DNA of 64,000 nt, taken from contig NZ_CP027712.1 in the NCBI RefSeq assembly GCF_003945765.1, positions 6,262,001 to 6,326,000 of the forward strand, in the 5' to 3' direction. The position numbers and the translations under genes were made by a program. How positions within the stretch are numbered: the first letter of the stretch is position 1; each line of letters begins with the position of its first letter. This document shows positions 54,725 through 64,000 of this stretch, in pieces. The DNA is from Pseudomonas chlororaphis subsp. chlororaphis. Its GTDB lineage: Bacteria > Pseudomonadota > Gammaproteobacteria > Pseudomonadales > Pseudomonadaceae. The notes beneath the pieces were generated by a model that had not been told where the DNA came from, did not search any database, and saw only the letters and a list, made by a program, of their open reading frames with translations.

Positions 54725-56848
54725 TCAACCCGGCAACGCGCTCCAGTCGAAAGGCTCGGCAAAGCGCTCGGCATCCGCGGCGATCAACGGCCGGGCCACC
54801 AGGAAGCCCTGCACGTACTCGCAGCCGTTGGCCTGCAGCCAGCGGTACTGCTCCAGGGTCTCCACGCCCTCGGCGATCACCAGCACGCCGAACGCCTTGC
54901 ACAGGTCGATCACGCAGCGCGCCAGCGCCGCATCCCGTGCCGAATCCGGCAACCTGGCGATCAGGTGACGGTCGAGCTTGAGGGTATCGAGCTGCAGATC
55001 CCGCAGGTGGGCCAGCGAACAGGCGCCCGAACCGAAGTCATCCAGCGCCACCCGCACCCCGAGACTGCGCAACAGGCGCAGCTGCTTGCGCGACTCGTCG
55101 AGGTTCTGGGTCAGGGCGTCTTCGGTGATCTCGACCTCCAACTGCCGAGGTTCCAGGCCATGACGCTCCAGGACCTGGCGCAGTTCGGTGGCGAGGTTCG
55201 GCATGGCGAACTGGGTGCCGCTCAAACTCACACCCAGCACGGTCTGCTCGGCGAACAGCGTTTTCCAGGACGCCCGCTGGCTCGCACTCTGCTGATAGAT
55301 CCAGCTCCCCAGGCGGCTGATCAGCCGCGCCTCCTCCAGCAGCGGCAGAAACAACCCCGGCGGCACATCGCCAACGCTCGGATGCCGCCAACGCAACAGG
55401 GCTTCAAAACCGCGCAGGCGCCCATCGGCAATCGCCACCTGGGGCTGGTACACCAGGTTGAACTCCTTGTGCTCGACCGCGCTGCGCACGCTTTCCTCGA
55501 GCATCAGCCGCGAGCGGGCACGGCCGTTCATTTCGTGGTCGTAATAACGATATTGCTGGCGCCCGGCACGCTTGGACTCGTACATGGCGATGTCCGCCGC
55601 GCGCATCAGGCCATCCAGATTGGAACCGCAATCGGGGTAGATGGCGATACCGATACTGGCCCCCAGCGCGACCTCCAGGCCATCGAACTGCTGACAGATC
55701 GATATGCGCTCGATGAGCTTCTCGGAAATCTTCGCCGCCTGTTCCGGAAACTCCAGCTCCAGCAAAGCGGTGAACTCATCGCCGCCTATGCGCGCCAGGA
55801 TGTCGAAGGAACGCAGGCAGGCCTTTATCTGTTCGGACACCCAGCGCAGCACCCGGTCCCCCGCATCATGCCCCAGGGAGTCGTTGACCCGCTTGAAACC
55901 GTCCAGGTCCAGGTACAGCAGCACCAGCGACTTGTCGGAGCGCTCGCTGCGCAACAACAGGCTTTCCACGGTCTGGTAGAAGCCACGACGGTTGAGCAGG
56001 CCGGTCAGCGGATCGGTCACTGCCTGGTATTCCAGTTGCTGGTGCAGATGACGGACTTCCGACATGTCGAGCAGGGTCACCACCATCGCCTTCTGCTCGC
56101 TCGGCAGTGGCGCGCAGGACAACGCCACCGACACCTGCTGGCCCGGAGCCGTACGCAACGTGGCGTCGTGCAGGCGGTAGGTCTCGCCCTTGCGATAGCT
56201 GGCATACAGCTCGGATTCGGCCCACTGCGGCACATGGGGCTTTTGCAGATAGTCGAGCAGCCACGCCCCCTCCAGCTCATTCACCGGAGCGTTGAGCAAG
56301 CGTGAAATCGCCGGATTGGCAAAGCGGATGACCCCGCCCTCATCCACCACCAGAATCCCCTCCGCCGCGTTCTCCAGCACCGAGGCATTGAAGGCCCTGG
56401 CACTCTCCAGGTCATGGCTCAGGCGCTGCAGTGCGCGGCGATTGCGTTGCTGCTCCAGTAGCGCCTGTACCTTGGGCTTGAGAATCTGCGGATCGAACGG
56501 CTTGAACAGATAATCCACCGCGCCGCTGGCGTAGCCCTTGATCACCGCGTCCTTGGACTGCTCGTTGGCGGTGAGGAAAATGATCGGGGTCAGGCGGGTT
56601 CGCTGGCTGCCGCGCATCAGGCGGGCGACTTCGAAACCGTCCATTTCCGGCATCTGTACATCCAGCAACACCAGATCGATGTCGTGTTCCAGTAACAGAC
56701 CCAGGGCCTCGACACCCGAGGCGGCGGTCATGACCTGCCAGTCGTGGCGCTGCAGGAGTGCACGCATGCTGAGCAGATTTTCGGGGTAATCATCAACAAT
56801 CAGTAAGACCGAGCGGGCTTCACCTGGCCGAGTTTGCGCGCATTCCAT
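54725..56848 (-). CDS. Response regulator with PAS, GGDEF and EAL domains
   Basis: 707 residues. REC domain at 13-130 with phospho-acceptor D63 (VLLDVQMPEMDG) and K116; PAS at about 150-265; GGDEF at 270-435 with an intact 355-GGDEF-359 and an intact RxxD inhibition site (R346, D349) five residues before it; EAL at 445-700 with EALLRW (E482), EITED, DDFGSG (D603, D604), LKLD and AEGVE. The metal-binding Asn of the EAL domain is replaced by Ser (S541 in GVSLSGTQF), which may weaken phosphodiesterase activity. No sensor kinase gene is adjacent, so the cognate kinase must lie elsewhere. Confidence 0.9.
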   Translation of the reverse strand: MECAQTRPGEARSVLLIVDDYPENLLSMRALLQRHDWQVMTAASGVEALGLLLEHDIDLVLLDVQMPEMDGFEVARLMRGSQRTRLTPIIFLTANEQSKDAVIKGYASGAVDYLFKPFDPQILKPKVQALLEQQRNRRALQRLSHDLESARAFNASVLENAAEGILVVDEGGVIRFANPAISRLLNAPVNELEGAWLLDYLQKPHVPQWAESELYASYRKGETYRLHDATLRTAPGQQVSVALSCAPLPSEQKAMVVTLLDMSEVRHLHQQLEYQAVTDPLTGLLNRRGFYQTVESLLLRSERSDKSLVLLYLDLDGFKRVNDSLGHDAGDRVLRWVSEQIKACLRSFDILARIGGDEFTALLELEFPEQAAKISEKLIERISICQQFDGLEVALGASIGIAIYPDCGSNLDGLMRAADIAMYESKRAGRQQYRYYDHEMNGRARSRLMLEESVRSAVEHKEFNLVYQPQVAIADGRLRGFEALLRWRHPSVGDVPPGLFLPLLEEARLISRLGSWIYQQSASQRASWKTLFAEQTVLGVSLSGTQFAMPNLATELRQVLERHGLEPRQLEVEITEDALTQNLDESRKQLRLLRSLGVRVALDDFGSGACSLAHLRDLQLDTLKLDRHLIARLPDSARDAALARCVIDLCKAFGVLVIAEGVETLEQYRWLQANGCEYVQGFLVARPLIAADAERFAEPFDWSALPG

Positions 56849-57167
56849 GCTGCTTCTCTTGTCTGTGTAGGGTCGGCCTGCGAACAAGACCGGACAAATA
56901 CTGAGACTTCACTCTAGACCTGGATCCAATAAAGCAGAAGCTGTCACAGCGCCATCATTTAGCCAAAGCCCGAGGCACCCGACTAACGGTCAGCCCCATA
57001 GCTGCTGAAACCGCTGGAGGCGTTTTTTCGACAGATGGTTGACGCCAATTATCCGCCGGACGGGCATTAACAAAAGTCCCTTCTACGCTTATAAAGATCG
57101 CCTTCAAAAGCGCAGGCTAAAGCCTTTGTCGGTTTTTTATCCGGCATCAAATCGGGAAGCTTTGACT
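56849..57167. other. Intergenic region between the GGDEF-EAL gene and the PL7 lyase gene
   Basis: 319 bp, noticeably richer in A and T than its flanks. It must hold the promoters of both divergent genes. I see no clear operator, repeat or small RNA gene. Confidence 0.4.
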
Positions 57168-57839
57168 ATGATCGACCTCGCAACCTGGAATCTGAGCATT
57201 CCCGAAGGCAGTCCACCGGCGACTATCGACACCCCCCGACTGGTGGAGGGCTTCAAGGATCAATATTTCCATTCCGACACCGGCACCCTGTTCTTCTGGT
57301 CGCCCGTCACCGGTTCCCGCACCGCCAACGCCATCTACCCGCGCAGCGAACTGCGTGAAACCTACTCCAACGGCACCCTGAAGAACTGGACCTACCCGGA
57401 AGCCGACAACCTGCTCTACGCCACCCTGGCGGTGAACCAGGTGCCGTCCACGGGCAAGATCGTCATCGGCCAGATCCACGCCTACAACAGCACCAAGCCC
57501 CTGGTGAAGGTCGAGTACCAGTACAAGACCACCACCCAGAGCGGCAACATAGTCGCCAAGGTCCGCATGCATCCGGACGATACCGATAGCCGGGTGATCA
57601 TCGTCGCCGAAAACGTGCCGCTGGATCGCGAGTTCTCCTACCTGATCCACCTGAGCCCGGGCGGTGCCCTGGGCGTCAGCGCCGCGGGCTATCAATGGGA
57701 CACCCAGCTCAGCAGCACCTGGCGCGACAAGCCGCTGTACTTCAAGGCCGGGGTGTATGTGCAGGACAACACCGGCTACACCACCGAAGGCGGCAAGGTG
57801 ACCTTCTACAGGCTGGATATCGATCACAACGAAACCTGA
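57168..57839 (+). CDS. Polysaccharide lyase family 7 (alginate lyase)
   Basis: 223 residues forming the single PL7 jelly-roll. Catalytic blocks: PRSELRE (R59 to E64), GQIHAYN (Q102, H104) and YFKAGVYVQ (Y191 to Q199), the set used for beta-elimination of alginate. QIH usually goes with polyG or mixed-block preference (family knowledge). No signal peptide is present at MIDLATWNLSIPEG, and GGAAG-like GGGAAG lies 8 nt upstream, so the product looks cytosolic or exported by another route. No alginate genes are adjacent. Confidence 0.88.
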   Translation: MIDLATWNLSIPEGSPPATIDTPRLVEGFKDQYFHSDTGTLFFWSPVTGSRTANAIYPRSELRETYSNGTLKNWTYPEADNLLYATLAVNQVPSTGKIVIGQIHAYNSTKPLVKVEYQYKTTTQSGNIVAKVRMHPDDTDSRVIIVAENVPLDREFSYLIHLSPGGALGVSAAGYQWDTQLSSTWRDKPLYFKAGVYVQDNTGYTTEGGKVTFYRLDIDHNET

Positions 57840-57842
57840 TCT

Positions 57843-57921
57843 TCTGTAGGAGCGAGGCTTGCCCGCGCGACATCCATGGCGAATGTCAGGCCCTCGTCGC
57901 GGGCAAGCCTCGCTCCTGCAC
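57843..57921. repeat. REP pair, family B
   Basis: TGTAGGAGCGAGGCTTGCCC and the inverse GCGGGCAAGCCTCGCTCCTG follow the PL7 gene. Confidence 0.85.
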
Positions 57922-57944
57922 GATGAGGTGTTTGCCACAGGCAC

Positions 57945-57973
57945 AAAAAAGCCCGCATCGCTGCGGGCTTTTT
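57945..57973. terminator. Bidirectional terminator between PL7 lyase and fba
   Basis: Stem AGCCCGCA/TGCGGGCT with loop TCGC is flanked by AAAAA on the left and TTTT on the right. It ends fba transcription, starting 16 nt after its stop, and also that of the lyase gene. Confidence 0.88.
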
Positions 57974-57989
57974 CGTTCAACACAAAGGC

Positions 57990-59054
57990 TTAGTTGACCT
58001 TGGCGTTCAGCTCACCTTTGAGGTAACGCTGGAACATCGCTTCCAGGGAGATCGGCTTGATCTTCGAGGCGTTGCCAGCGGTGCCGAAGGCTTCGTAACG
58101 GGCGATGCACACGTCGCGCATGGCGGTCACGGTGGCGCCGAAGAACTTGCGCGGGTCGAACTCGCTCGGGTTGGTGGCCATCAGGCGACGCATCGCACCG
58201 GTGGACGCCAGGCGCAGGTCGGTGTCGATGTTGACCTTGCGCACGCCGTACTTGATGCCTTCGACGATTTCTTCAACCGGCACGCCGTAGGTTTCTTTGA
58301 TGTCGCCGCCGTATTGGTTGATGATCGCCAGCCACTCTTGCGGAACCGAAGACGAACCGTGCATCACCAGGTGGGTGTTGGGGATGCGCTTGTGGATCTC
58401 TTTGATGCGGTCGATGGCCAGTACGTCGCCGGTAGGCGGCTTGGTGAACTTGTAGGCACCGTGGCTGGTACCGATGGCGATGGCCAGGGCGTCGACCTGG
58501 GTCTTCTTGACGAAGTCCGCGGCTTCTTCCGGGTCGGTCAGCATCTGGCTGTGGTCCAGCACGCCTTCGGCGCCGATGCCGTCTTCTTCACCAGCCATGC
58601 CGGTTTCCAGGGAACCCAGGCAGCCCAGCTCGCCTTCCACCGAAACGCCGCAGGCGTGAGCCATGGCCACGGTCTGCTGGGTCACGCGAACGTTGTACTC
58701 GTAGTCGGTCGGGGTCTTGCCGTCTTCGCCGAGGGAGCCGTCCATCATGACCGAGGAGAAGCCCAGCTGGATCGAACGCTGGCAGACGTCAGGGCTGGTG
58801 CCGTGGTCCTGGTGCATGCACACCGGGATATGCGGGAATTCTTCGATCGCCGCCAGGATCAGGTGGCGCAGGAAAGGCGCGCCGGCGTATTTGCGGGCAC
58901 CGGCCGAAGCCTGGACGATCACCGGAGAGTCAGTCTTGTCAGCTGCTTCCATGATGGCGCGCATCTGTTCAAGGTTGTTGACGTTGAAGGCTGGAACGCC
59001 GTAGCCGAATTCGGCTGCGTGGTCCAACATCTGGCGCATGCTGATGAGTGCCAT
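57990..59054 (-). CDS. fba: Class II fructose-bisphosphate aldolase
   Basis: 354 residues, zinc aldolase of the Calvin-cycle (FbaA/CbbA) subtype. Zinc and substrate blocks: [36 protein letters not shown] and [10 protein letters not shown], with VNIDTDLR for phosphate. In pseudomonads lacking phosphofructokinase it acts mainly in gluconeogenesis and in the cyclic Entner-Doudoroff route (established). Last member of the tkt-epd-pgk-fba cluster. Confidence 0.95.
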   Translation of the reverse strand: MALISMRQMLDHAAEFGYGVPAFNVNNLEQMRAIMEAADKTDSPVIVQASAGARKYAGAPFLRHLILAAIEEFPHIPVCMHQDHGTSPDVCQRSIQLGFSSVMMDGSLGEDGKTPTDYEYNVRVTQQTVAMAHACGVSVEGELGCLGSLETGMAGEEDGIGAEGVLDHSQMLTDPEEAADFVKKTQVDALAIAIGTSHGAYKFTKPPTGDVLAIDRIKEIHKRIPNTHLVMHGSSSVPQEWLAIINQYGGDIKETYGVPVEEIVEGIKYGVRKVNIDTDLRLASTGAMRRLMATNPSEFDPRKFFGATVTAMRDVCIARYEAFGTAGNASKIKPISLEAMFQRYLKGELNAKVN

Positions 59055-59193
59055 TGTGTGTATCTCTCCCGGTCGAGGGTCGTTAATCGTGCAAGCCTGC
59101 CGTAGCGGCGGCTGCTATTCAAGTGATTGCAGATCGGGGGTCAACCCGGCCTGCCGATTCGTTACTGCATCAATCTTGCGAGCCACGCCTATC

Positions 59194-59290
59194 TCTGTAG
59201 GAGCGAAGCTTGCTCGCGATCAGGGTCATCACATTCAACATTCCTGTTGACGGTTGGATCGCTATCGCGAGCAAGCTTCGCCCCTACAGG
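59194..59290. repeat. REP pair, family B
   Basis: CTGTAGGAGCGAAGCTTGCT and the inverse GCGAGCAAGCTTCGCCCCTA lie between the MliC-like gene and fba. A separate fba promoter should lie in the 140 bp nearer fba. Confidence 0.85.
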
Positions 59291-59309
59291 TTCAGCATCG
59301 GCTCCCGGC

Positions 59310-59639
59310 CTACGGCGCTTTACAGCCGCGGCCGATCAAATCGTTGGTGGCGACCCAGTAAACCAGGCCTTCGTCACCTTTTTCGTGAAACGCCAGCATG
59401 TCGTTGCTGTACAGCGAACCGGAACCGCTCGGCTCCAGCTTCAGGCGATAGACCTGATCGGCCCCGCCCAACCGCACATCGACTTCCTTGCGGCTGCTGT
59501 CGGTGTAGCGCCAGACCACTTGCGCCTGGCTGTCGCACACCCAGGTCGTCCAGTTGTCCGTCTCGGCCGGCTTGAACAGGTCGAAGTTGGCGCAACCTGC
59601 CAGCAATCCCAGCGCAGCCACGGCGATAAAGCCTTTCAT
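59310..59639 (-). CDS. mliC: MliC-family lipoprotein (C-type lysozyme inhibitor)
   Basis: 109 residues. The lipoprotein signal is MKGFIAVAALGLLAGC (lipobox LLAGC). The mature domain has WVCDSQAQVVWRY, SGSGSLYSNDMLAFHEKGDEGLVYW and a C-terminal GC, matching the MliC/PliC fold with its conserved SGSG-x-Y lysozyme-contact block. Sits between pgk and fba like the unnamed genes at the same spot in P. aeruginosa. Confidence 0.85.
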   Translation of the reverse strand: MKGFIAVAALGLLAGCANFDLFKPAETDNWTTWVCDSQAQVVWRYTDSSRKEVDVRLGGADQVYRLKLEPSGSGSLYSNDMLAFHEKGDEGLVYWVATNDLIGRGCKAP

Positions 59640-59699
59640 CGGTGTTCCTCGGCTGACGGCCCACGGCCGCCAGCACAACGCGTTATCGAATCAGACCCG

Positions 59700-59918
59700 T
59701 CAAGGGCAACCATGTTCCTTGGCCTTGGCTGGAGTCTCGTACTTGTCCAGACCATCGGGTCCCATGCGCTTGTTGATCACAGGCGCGGTCTCGGCCTGCC
59801 AGTCGGCCTGATAGCAACCTCTCTCAGGCTCTCCCGACTCGGGCTCCGGCTGGGCCGGATGGCTGCCGCAACCGGCCAGCAAGCCCGCGACGATCAACAG
59901 CGGTAACGTCTTGACCAT
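59700..59918 (-). CDS. Small predicted lipoprotein
   Basis: 72 residues. The signal is MVKTLPLLIVAGLLAGC (lipobox), then a Pro/Glu-rich linker (GSHPAQPEPESGEPERG) and a short globular end with two cysteines. AAGGAG lies 7 nt before the ATG at 59918. The family is not recognised. It starts 31 nt after pgk and is probably co-transcribed with pgk and mliC. Confidence 0.75.
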   Translation of the reverse strand: MVKTLPLLIVAGLLAGCGSHPAQPEPESGEPERGCYQADWQAETAPVINKRMGPDGLDKYETPAKAKEHGCP

Positions 59919-59949
59919 ATGAACACTCCTTTGCCTGGCCATCGGGACT

Positions 59950-61113
59950 TCAGGCTTTGGCCCGGCTTTCCAGGACTTCGACCGCCGGCAGCACCTTGCC
60001 CTCGACGAATTCGAGGAAAGCGCCACCGCCGGTAGAAATGTAGGAGATTTGCTCGGCCACGCCATATTTATCGATGGCTGCCAGGGTGTCGCCGCCGCCA
60101 GCGATGGAGAACGCCGCGCTCTCCGCGATGGCCTGGGCCAGCACCTTGGTGCCGTTACCGAACTGGTCGAACTCGAACACGCCGACCGGACCGTTCCACA
60201 GGATGGTCTTCGACGACTTCAGCAGCTCGGCGAAGTTCGCCGCGGTTTGCGGGCCGATGTCCAGGATCATGTCGTCGGCCGCCACCTCGGCAATCAGCTT
60301 GACGGTAGCGGTCGCGCTTTCGGCGAATTCCTTGGCCACCACCACGTCCACCGGCAGCGGCACGCTGACCTTGGCGGCGATGGCGCGCGCGGTATCCAGC
60401 AGGTCCGGCTCGTACAGCGACTTGCCGACCGGGTGACCGGCAGCGGCGAGGAAGGTGTTGGCGATGCCGCCGCCAACGATCAGTTGGTCGCAGATCTGGC
60501 TCAGGCTATTGAGCACGTCGAGCTTGGTCGACACCTTGGAGCCGGCGACGATAGCGGCCATCGGCTTGGCCGGGGCGCCCAGGGCCTTGCCCAGCGCGTC
60601 CAGCTCGGCAGCCAGCAGCGGGCCGGCAGCGGCGACCTTGGCGAACTTGGCCACGCCGTGGGTCGAACCCTCGGCGCGGTGCGCGGTGCCGAAGGCGTCC
60701 ATCACGAACACGTCGCACAGGTCGGCGTATTGCCGGGCCAGTTCGTCGGCGTTCTTTTTCTCGCCCTTGTTGAAGCGCACGTTCTCGAACAGCACGATGT
60801 CGCCGGCCTTGACGTCGACGCCGCCCAGGTAGTCGGCCACCAGCGGCACTTCACGACCCAGGGCACGGCTCAGGTAGTCGGCCACTGGTTTGAGGCTGTT
60901 CTCGGCGGAGAACTCGCCTTCGGTCGGACGGCCGAGGTGCGAGCAGACCATCACGGCCGCGCCTTTTTCCAGGGCCAGCTTGATGGTCGGCAGCGAAGCC
61001 AGGATACGCGCATCGCTGGTGACAACACCGTCCTTGACTGGGACGTTGAGGTCTTCGCGGATCAGTACGCGCTTACCTTGCAGATCGAGGTCGGACATCT
61101 TCAACACGGTCAT
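59950..61113 (-). CDS. pgk: Phosphoglycerate kinase
   Basis: 387 residues interconverting 1,3-bisphosphoglycerate and 3-phosphoglycerate. [15 protein letters not shown] is the N-terminal PGK signature, [10 protein letters not shown] binds substrate, and [13 protein letters not shown] is the C-terminal nucleotide block. The start at 61113 ([11 protein letters not shown]) has AGGAA 9 nt upstream. Lies 42 bp after epd. Confidence 0.95.
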   Translation of the reverse strand: MTVLKMSDLDLQGKRVLIREDLNVPVKDGVVTSDARILASLPTIKLALEKGAAVMVCSHLGRPTEGEFSAENSLKPVADYLSRALGREVPLVADYLGGVDVKAGDIVLFENVRFNKGEKKNADELARQYADLCDVFVMDAFGTAHRAEGSTHGVAKFAKVAAAGPLLAAELDALGKALGAPAKPMAAIVAGSKVSTKLDVLNSLSQICDQLIVGGGIANTFLAAAGHPVGKSLYEPDLLDTARAIAAKVSVPLPVDVVVAKEFAESATATVKLIAEVAADDMILDIGPQTAANFAELLKSSKTILWNGPVGVFEFDQFGNGTKVLAQAIAESAAFSIAGGGDTLAAIDKYGVAEQISYISTGGGAFLEFVEGKVLPAVEVLESRAKA

Positions 61114-61155
61114 GGGTCGCAATTCCTGGGTTACTGTTTTTTTGGAAACGGGAAG

Positions 61156-62211
61156 TTAAGAGACAGCTTTGGGTGCGGCTGTTTGCAGATAGTGTCCTGC
61201 AACGTCCAGCATTCGGTTGGCAAAACCCCATTCGTTGTCGAACCAGGCCAGGATGTTCACCAGCCGCGGGCCGGAAACACGGGTCTGGCTGGCATCGACG
61301 ATCGCCGAATGCGGATCATGGTTGAAATCACAACTGGCGTGCGGCAACTCGGTATAGGCCAACAGGCCCTTGAGCGGACCGCTGGTGGCGGCCTCGCGCA
61401 GGATCCGGTTGACTTCGCCGGTGTCGGTATCGCTCACGGTCTGCATCGTGATGTCGAGGCAGGACACGTTGACGGTCGGCACGCGCACAGCTTTGGCCTG
61501 AATTCGCCCGGCAAGTTCCGGCAGCAGCCGTTCGATACCGCGCGCCAGACCAGTGGACACCGGGATCACCGACTGGAACGCCGAACGGGTGCGGCGCAGG
61601 TCTTCATGGTGATAGGCGTCGATCACCGGCTGGTCATTCATCGCCGAGTGGATGGTGGTGATCGACACGTATTCCAGACCAATGGCCTGGTCCAGCAGGC
61701 GCAACAGCGGCACGCCGCAGTTGGTGGTGCAGGACGCGTTGGACACCAGCAGCTCGGCGCCGGTCAGGCAGTCCTGGTTGACGCCGTAGACGATGGTGGC
61801 GTCGACATCCGCCTCGCTGGCCATCGGCTGGGAAAACAGCACCCGCGGCGCACCGGCGTCGAGGAAACGCTGGCCGTCTTCACGGGTGTGATAGGCGCCG
61901 GAGCATTCGAGCACCAGATCGACGCCCAGGGACGCCCAATCGATGCCTTCGGGGGTGGCACTGCGCAGGACCTTCACGCAGTTGCCATTGATATGCAGAC
62001 AGTCGCCGTCGACCTTCACTTCGCCAGGAAACCGGCCGTGGGTGGAGTCGAAGCGTGTCAGGTATTCCACGCTGGCCATGTCGGCCAGATCGTTGATCGC
62101 GACAATCTCGAACCCGGCCGCAGCCCCCCGTTCGAACAGGGCACGCAAGACACAACGACCGATCCGGCCGTAGCCGTTGAGTGCAACTTTGTAGGGACGC
62201 AGTTGAGGCAT
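61156..62211 (-). CDS. epd: Erythrose-4-phosphate dehydrogenase
   Basis: 351 residues of the GAPDH superfamily. The NAD motif is NGYGRIGR (residues 12-19), and the catalytic Cys is C161 in SNASCTTN with its partner His in TIHSAMNDQ. Position between tkt and pgk, together with the PTVNVSCLDITMQ segment, places it with Epd rather than GapA. It makes 4-phosphoerythronate for pyridoxal phosphate synthesis in E. coli (established). This links it to the PLP enzymes above only in a general way. Confidence 0.92.
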   Translation of the reverse strand: MPQLRPYKVALNGYGRIGRCVLRALFERGAAAGFEIVAINDLADMASVEYLTRFDSTHGRFPGEVKVDGDCLHINGNCVKVLRSATPEGIDWASLGVDLVLECSGAYHTREDGQRFLDAGAPRVLFSQPMASEADVDATIVYGVNQDCLTGAELLVSNASCTTNCGVPLLRLLDQAIGLEYVSITTIHSAMNDQPVIDAYHHEDLRRTRSAFQSVIPVSTGLARGIERLLPELAGRIQAKAVRVPTVNVSCLDITMQTVSDTDTGEVNRILREAATSGPLKGLLAYTELPHASCDFNHDPHSAIVDASQTRVSGPRLVNILAWFDNEWGFANRMLDVAGHYLQTAAPKAVS

Positions 62212-62290
62212 GGGGTTCTCGATTACCGGGGTGAATCCGTCACGGTCGCGTTGCCTGTTCCATTGTCATCGTCGGATCGCCGCCCGGACC

Positions 62291-62343
62291 GAGCCTCGCT
62301 CCTACAGATCATCACGATCCCGTAGGAGCGAGGCTTGCCCGCG
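62291..62343. repeat. REP pair, family B
   Basis: GCCTCGCTCCTACAG and CGTAGGAGCGAGGCTTGCCC lie between epd and the transketolase gene, inside the glycolytic cluster. Confidence 0.8.
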
Positions 62344-62372
62344 AAGAACAGCAGACAACGCGGCTGGCGGAC

Positions 62373-64000
62373 TTAGTCTTCCAGCAGCTCTTCGGCCTGA
62401 CCCAGGATGTTTTCCAGGGTGAAACCGAACTCTTCGAACAAGGCCGGCGCAGGCGCCGACTCGCCGTAGGTGGTCATGCCGATGACGCGACCTTCCAGGC
62501 CGACGTACTTGTACCAGTAGTCCGCGTGAGCGGCCTCGATGGCGATACGCGCGCTGACCTGCAGCGGCAGGACCGACTGCTTGTAGCCGGCGTCCTGGGC
62601 ATCGAACACGCTGGTGCATGGCATGGACACCACGCGCACCTTGCGGCCCTGCTCGGTCAGCTTGTCGAAAGCCTGCACCGCCAGGCCGACTTCGGAACCG
62701 GTGGCGATCAGGATCAGCTCAGGCTCGCCTGCGCAGTCCTTGAGCACGTAGCCGCCGCGGCTGATTTCAGCGATCTGCACGGCATTGCGGGTCTGATGCT
62801 GCAGGTTCTGGCGGGAGAAGATCAGCGCCGAAGGACCGTCCTTGCGCTCGATCGCGTTTTTCCAGGCCACCGCCGATTCCACGGCATCGGCTGGACGCCA
62901 GGTGTCGAGGTTCGGGGTGCAGCGCAGGCTGGCGATCTGCTCGATCGGCTGGTGCGTCGGGCCGTCTTCGCCCAGACCGATGGAGTCGTGGGTGTAGACA
63001 TGGATCACGCGCTGCTTCATCAGGGCCGACATGCGTACCGCGTTGCGCGCGTATTCCATGAACATCAGGAAGGTCGCGCCGTAAGGCACCAGGCCGCCGT
63101 GCAGGGCCACGCCGTTCATGATGGCGGTCATGCCGAACTCACGAACGCCGTAGTACATGTAGTTGCCGCTGGCATCTTCGGCGCTGACGCCCTTGCAGCC
63201 TTTCCACAGGGTCAGGTTGGAACCGGCCAGGTCAGCCGAACCGCCGAGGAATTCCGGCAGCAGCGGGCCAAACGCGTTCAAGGCGTTCTGGCTGGCCTTA
63301 CGGCTGGCGATGGTTTCGCCCTTGGCCGCGACTTCGGCGATGTAGGCATCGGCCTTCTCGGAGAAATCGGCCGGCAGGTCGCCGCTCAGGCGACGCACCA
63401 GCTCGTTGGCCAGCTCAGGGAATTCGGCGGAGTAGGCGGAGAAACGCTGGTCCCACTCGGCTTCGACGGCGCGACCGGCTTCCTTGGCATCCCATTCGGC
63501 ATAGATGTCGGCCGGGATTTCGAACGGACCGTGGTTCCACTTCAGCGCGGCGCGGGTCAGGGCGATTTCCTCGGCGCCCAGTGGCGCACCGTGGCAGTCT
63601 TCCTTGCCTTGCTTGTTCGGCGAACCGAAGCCGATGGTGGTCTTGCAGCAGATCAGGGTTGGCTGCTCGCTTTTGCGCGCGGTGTCGATTGCGGTCTTGA
63701 TCTCTTCCGGGTCGTGACCGTCGACGTTGCGGATCACCTGCCAGTTGTAGGCTTCGAAACGCTTTGGCGTATCGTCGGTGAACCAGCCTTCGACTTCGCC
63801 GTCGATGGAGATGCCGTTGTCATCGTAGAAGGCAATCAGCTTGCCCAGGCCCAGGGTGCCGGCCAGGGAAGCGACTTCATGGGAAATGCCTTCCATCATG
63901 CAGCCATCACCCAGGAACACGTAGGTGTGGTGGTCGACGACGTTGTGGCCGGGACGGTTGAACTGCGCCGCCAGGACCTTTTCCGCCAGGGCGAAGCCCA
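62373..64000 (-). CDS. tktA: Transketolase (5' end outside window)
   Basis: About 542 C-terminal residues of an approximately 665-residue enzyme; the start lies right of base 64000. The thiamine diphosphate motif begins at [14 protein letters not shown], continuing to [12 protein letters not shown]. The pyrimidine domain contains [19 protein letters not shown], and [18 protein letters not shown] is the second signature. Non-oxidative pentose phosphate pathway. Heads the tkt-epd-pgk-fba cluster, the usual gammaproteobacterial order. Confidence 0.95.
   Translation of the reverse strand, partial: GFALAEKVLAAQFNRPGHNVVDHHTYVFLGDGCMMEGISHEVASLAGTLGLGKLIAFYDDNGISIDGEVEGWFTDDTPKRFEAYNWQVIRNVDGHDPEEIKTAIDTARKSEQPTLICCKTTIGFGSPNKQGKEDCHGAPLGAEEIALTRAALKWNHGPFEIPADIYAEWDAKEAGRAVEAEWDQRFSAYSAEFPELANELVRRLSGDLPADFSEKADAYIAEVAAKGETIASRKASQNALNAFGPLLPEFLGGSADLAGSNLTLWKGCKGVSAEDASGNYMYYGVREFGMTAIMNGVALHGGLVPYGATFLMFMEYARNAVRMSALMKQRVIHVYTHDSIGLGEDGPTHQPIEQIASLRCTPNLDTWRPADAVESAVAWKNAIERKDGPSALIFSRQNLQHQTRNAVQIAEISRGGYVLKDCAGEPELILIATGSEVGLAVQAFDKLTEQGRKVRVVSMPCTSVFDAQDAGYKQSVLPLQVSARIAIEAAHADYWYKYVGLEGRVIGMTTYGESAPAPALFEEFGFTLENILGQAEELLED

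Noticed and set aside
54194..56305. 703-codon plus-strand frame opposite the GGDEF-EAL gene
   Set aside because: Antisense shadow covering parts of two real genes and the gap between them.
60049..62325. 758-codon plus-strand open frame across pgk and epd
   Set aside because: It is antisense to two clearly conserved genes and rich in His, Gln, Val and Gly as expected from reading GC-rich codons backwards. No recognisable domain.

Overview
The window is chromosomal DNA of a fluorescent Pseudomonas, most likely of the P. fluorescens/protegens/chlororaphis group. The evidence is the high GC content with strong C/G third-position preference, two abundant REP families typical of this group, and a gene set recognisable from the P. 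aeruginosa glycine-betaine and carnitine loci but in a different overall order. I see no tRNA, rRNA, insertion sequence, prophage or CRISPR array.

Layout. 1-20,000: glyA1-soxB (sarcosine to glycine to serine), a TraX-family gene, threonine aldolase ltaA, an NCS1 permease/nitrilase/SDR cluster of unknown substrate, the divergent pair gbcB/gbcA (glycine betaine to dimethylglycine), a gene-free 0.86-kb interval built from about 180-bp repeats with DnaA-box-like sequences, then the leftward dimethylglycine run (dipeptidase, DUF5943 gene, dgcA, dgcB, etfA, etfB). 20,000-21,700: an LprI-like gene, a RelE/Xre toxin-antitoxin pair and a DUF3010 gene. 21,800-28,000: cdhR and the carnitine operon caiX-cdhC-cdhA-cdhB plus a gamma-butyrobetaine dioxygenase, then a candidate small RNA. 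28,200-35,400: a small unknown gene, an AAC(6')-like acetyltransferase, gbdR, sdaB and the choline ABC transporter cbcXWV. 35,500-42,100: betT, betI, betB, betA. 42,400-57,900: a TldD/TldE-like pair, an MdtD-type MFS pump, dbpA, a YhiN-type flavoprotein, yccS, an orphan solute-binding protein, elaA, a winged-helix gene, a YgjP-type metallopeptidase, a REC-PAS-GGDEF-EAL protein and a PL7 alginate lyase. 58,000-64,000: the central-carbon cluster tkt-epd-pgk-(two small lipoproteins)-fba.

How it works together. Nearly all steps from gamma-butyrobetaine, carnitine or choline to pyruvate lie in the first 42 kb: dioxygenase to carnitine; CdhA, CdhC and CdhB to betaine; BetA and BetB from choline to betaine; GbcAB to dimethylglycine; DgcAB with a dedicated ETF to sarcosine; SoxB (the other Sox subunits lie outside the window) to glycine; GlyA to serine; SdaB to pyruvate. 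Uptake is by CaiX, CbcXWV and BetT, and control by GbdR, CdhR and BetI. Paired GTCGC-like half-sites spaced 20-21 bp recur upstream of gbcB, gbcA, the dgc operon, caiX and the sdaB/cbcX interval. gbdR itself has a good sigma-54 promoter match.

The least explained structure is the interval 11,300-11,955: four diverged copies of one layout, each with a perfect 9-bp DnaA box, with further perfect boxes inside the neighbouring etf genes.
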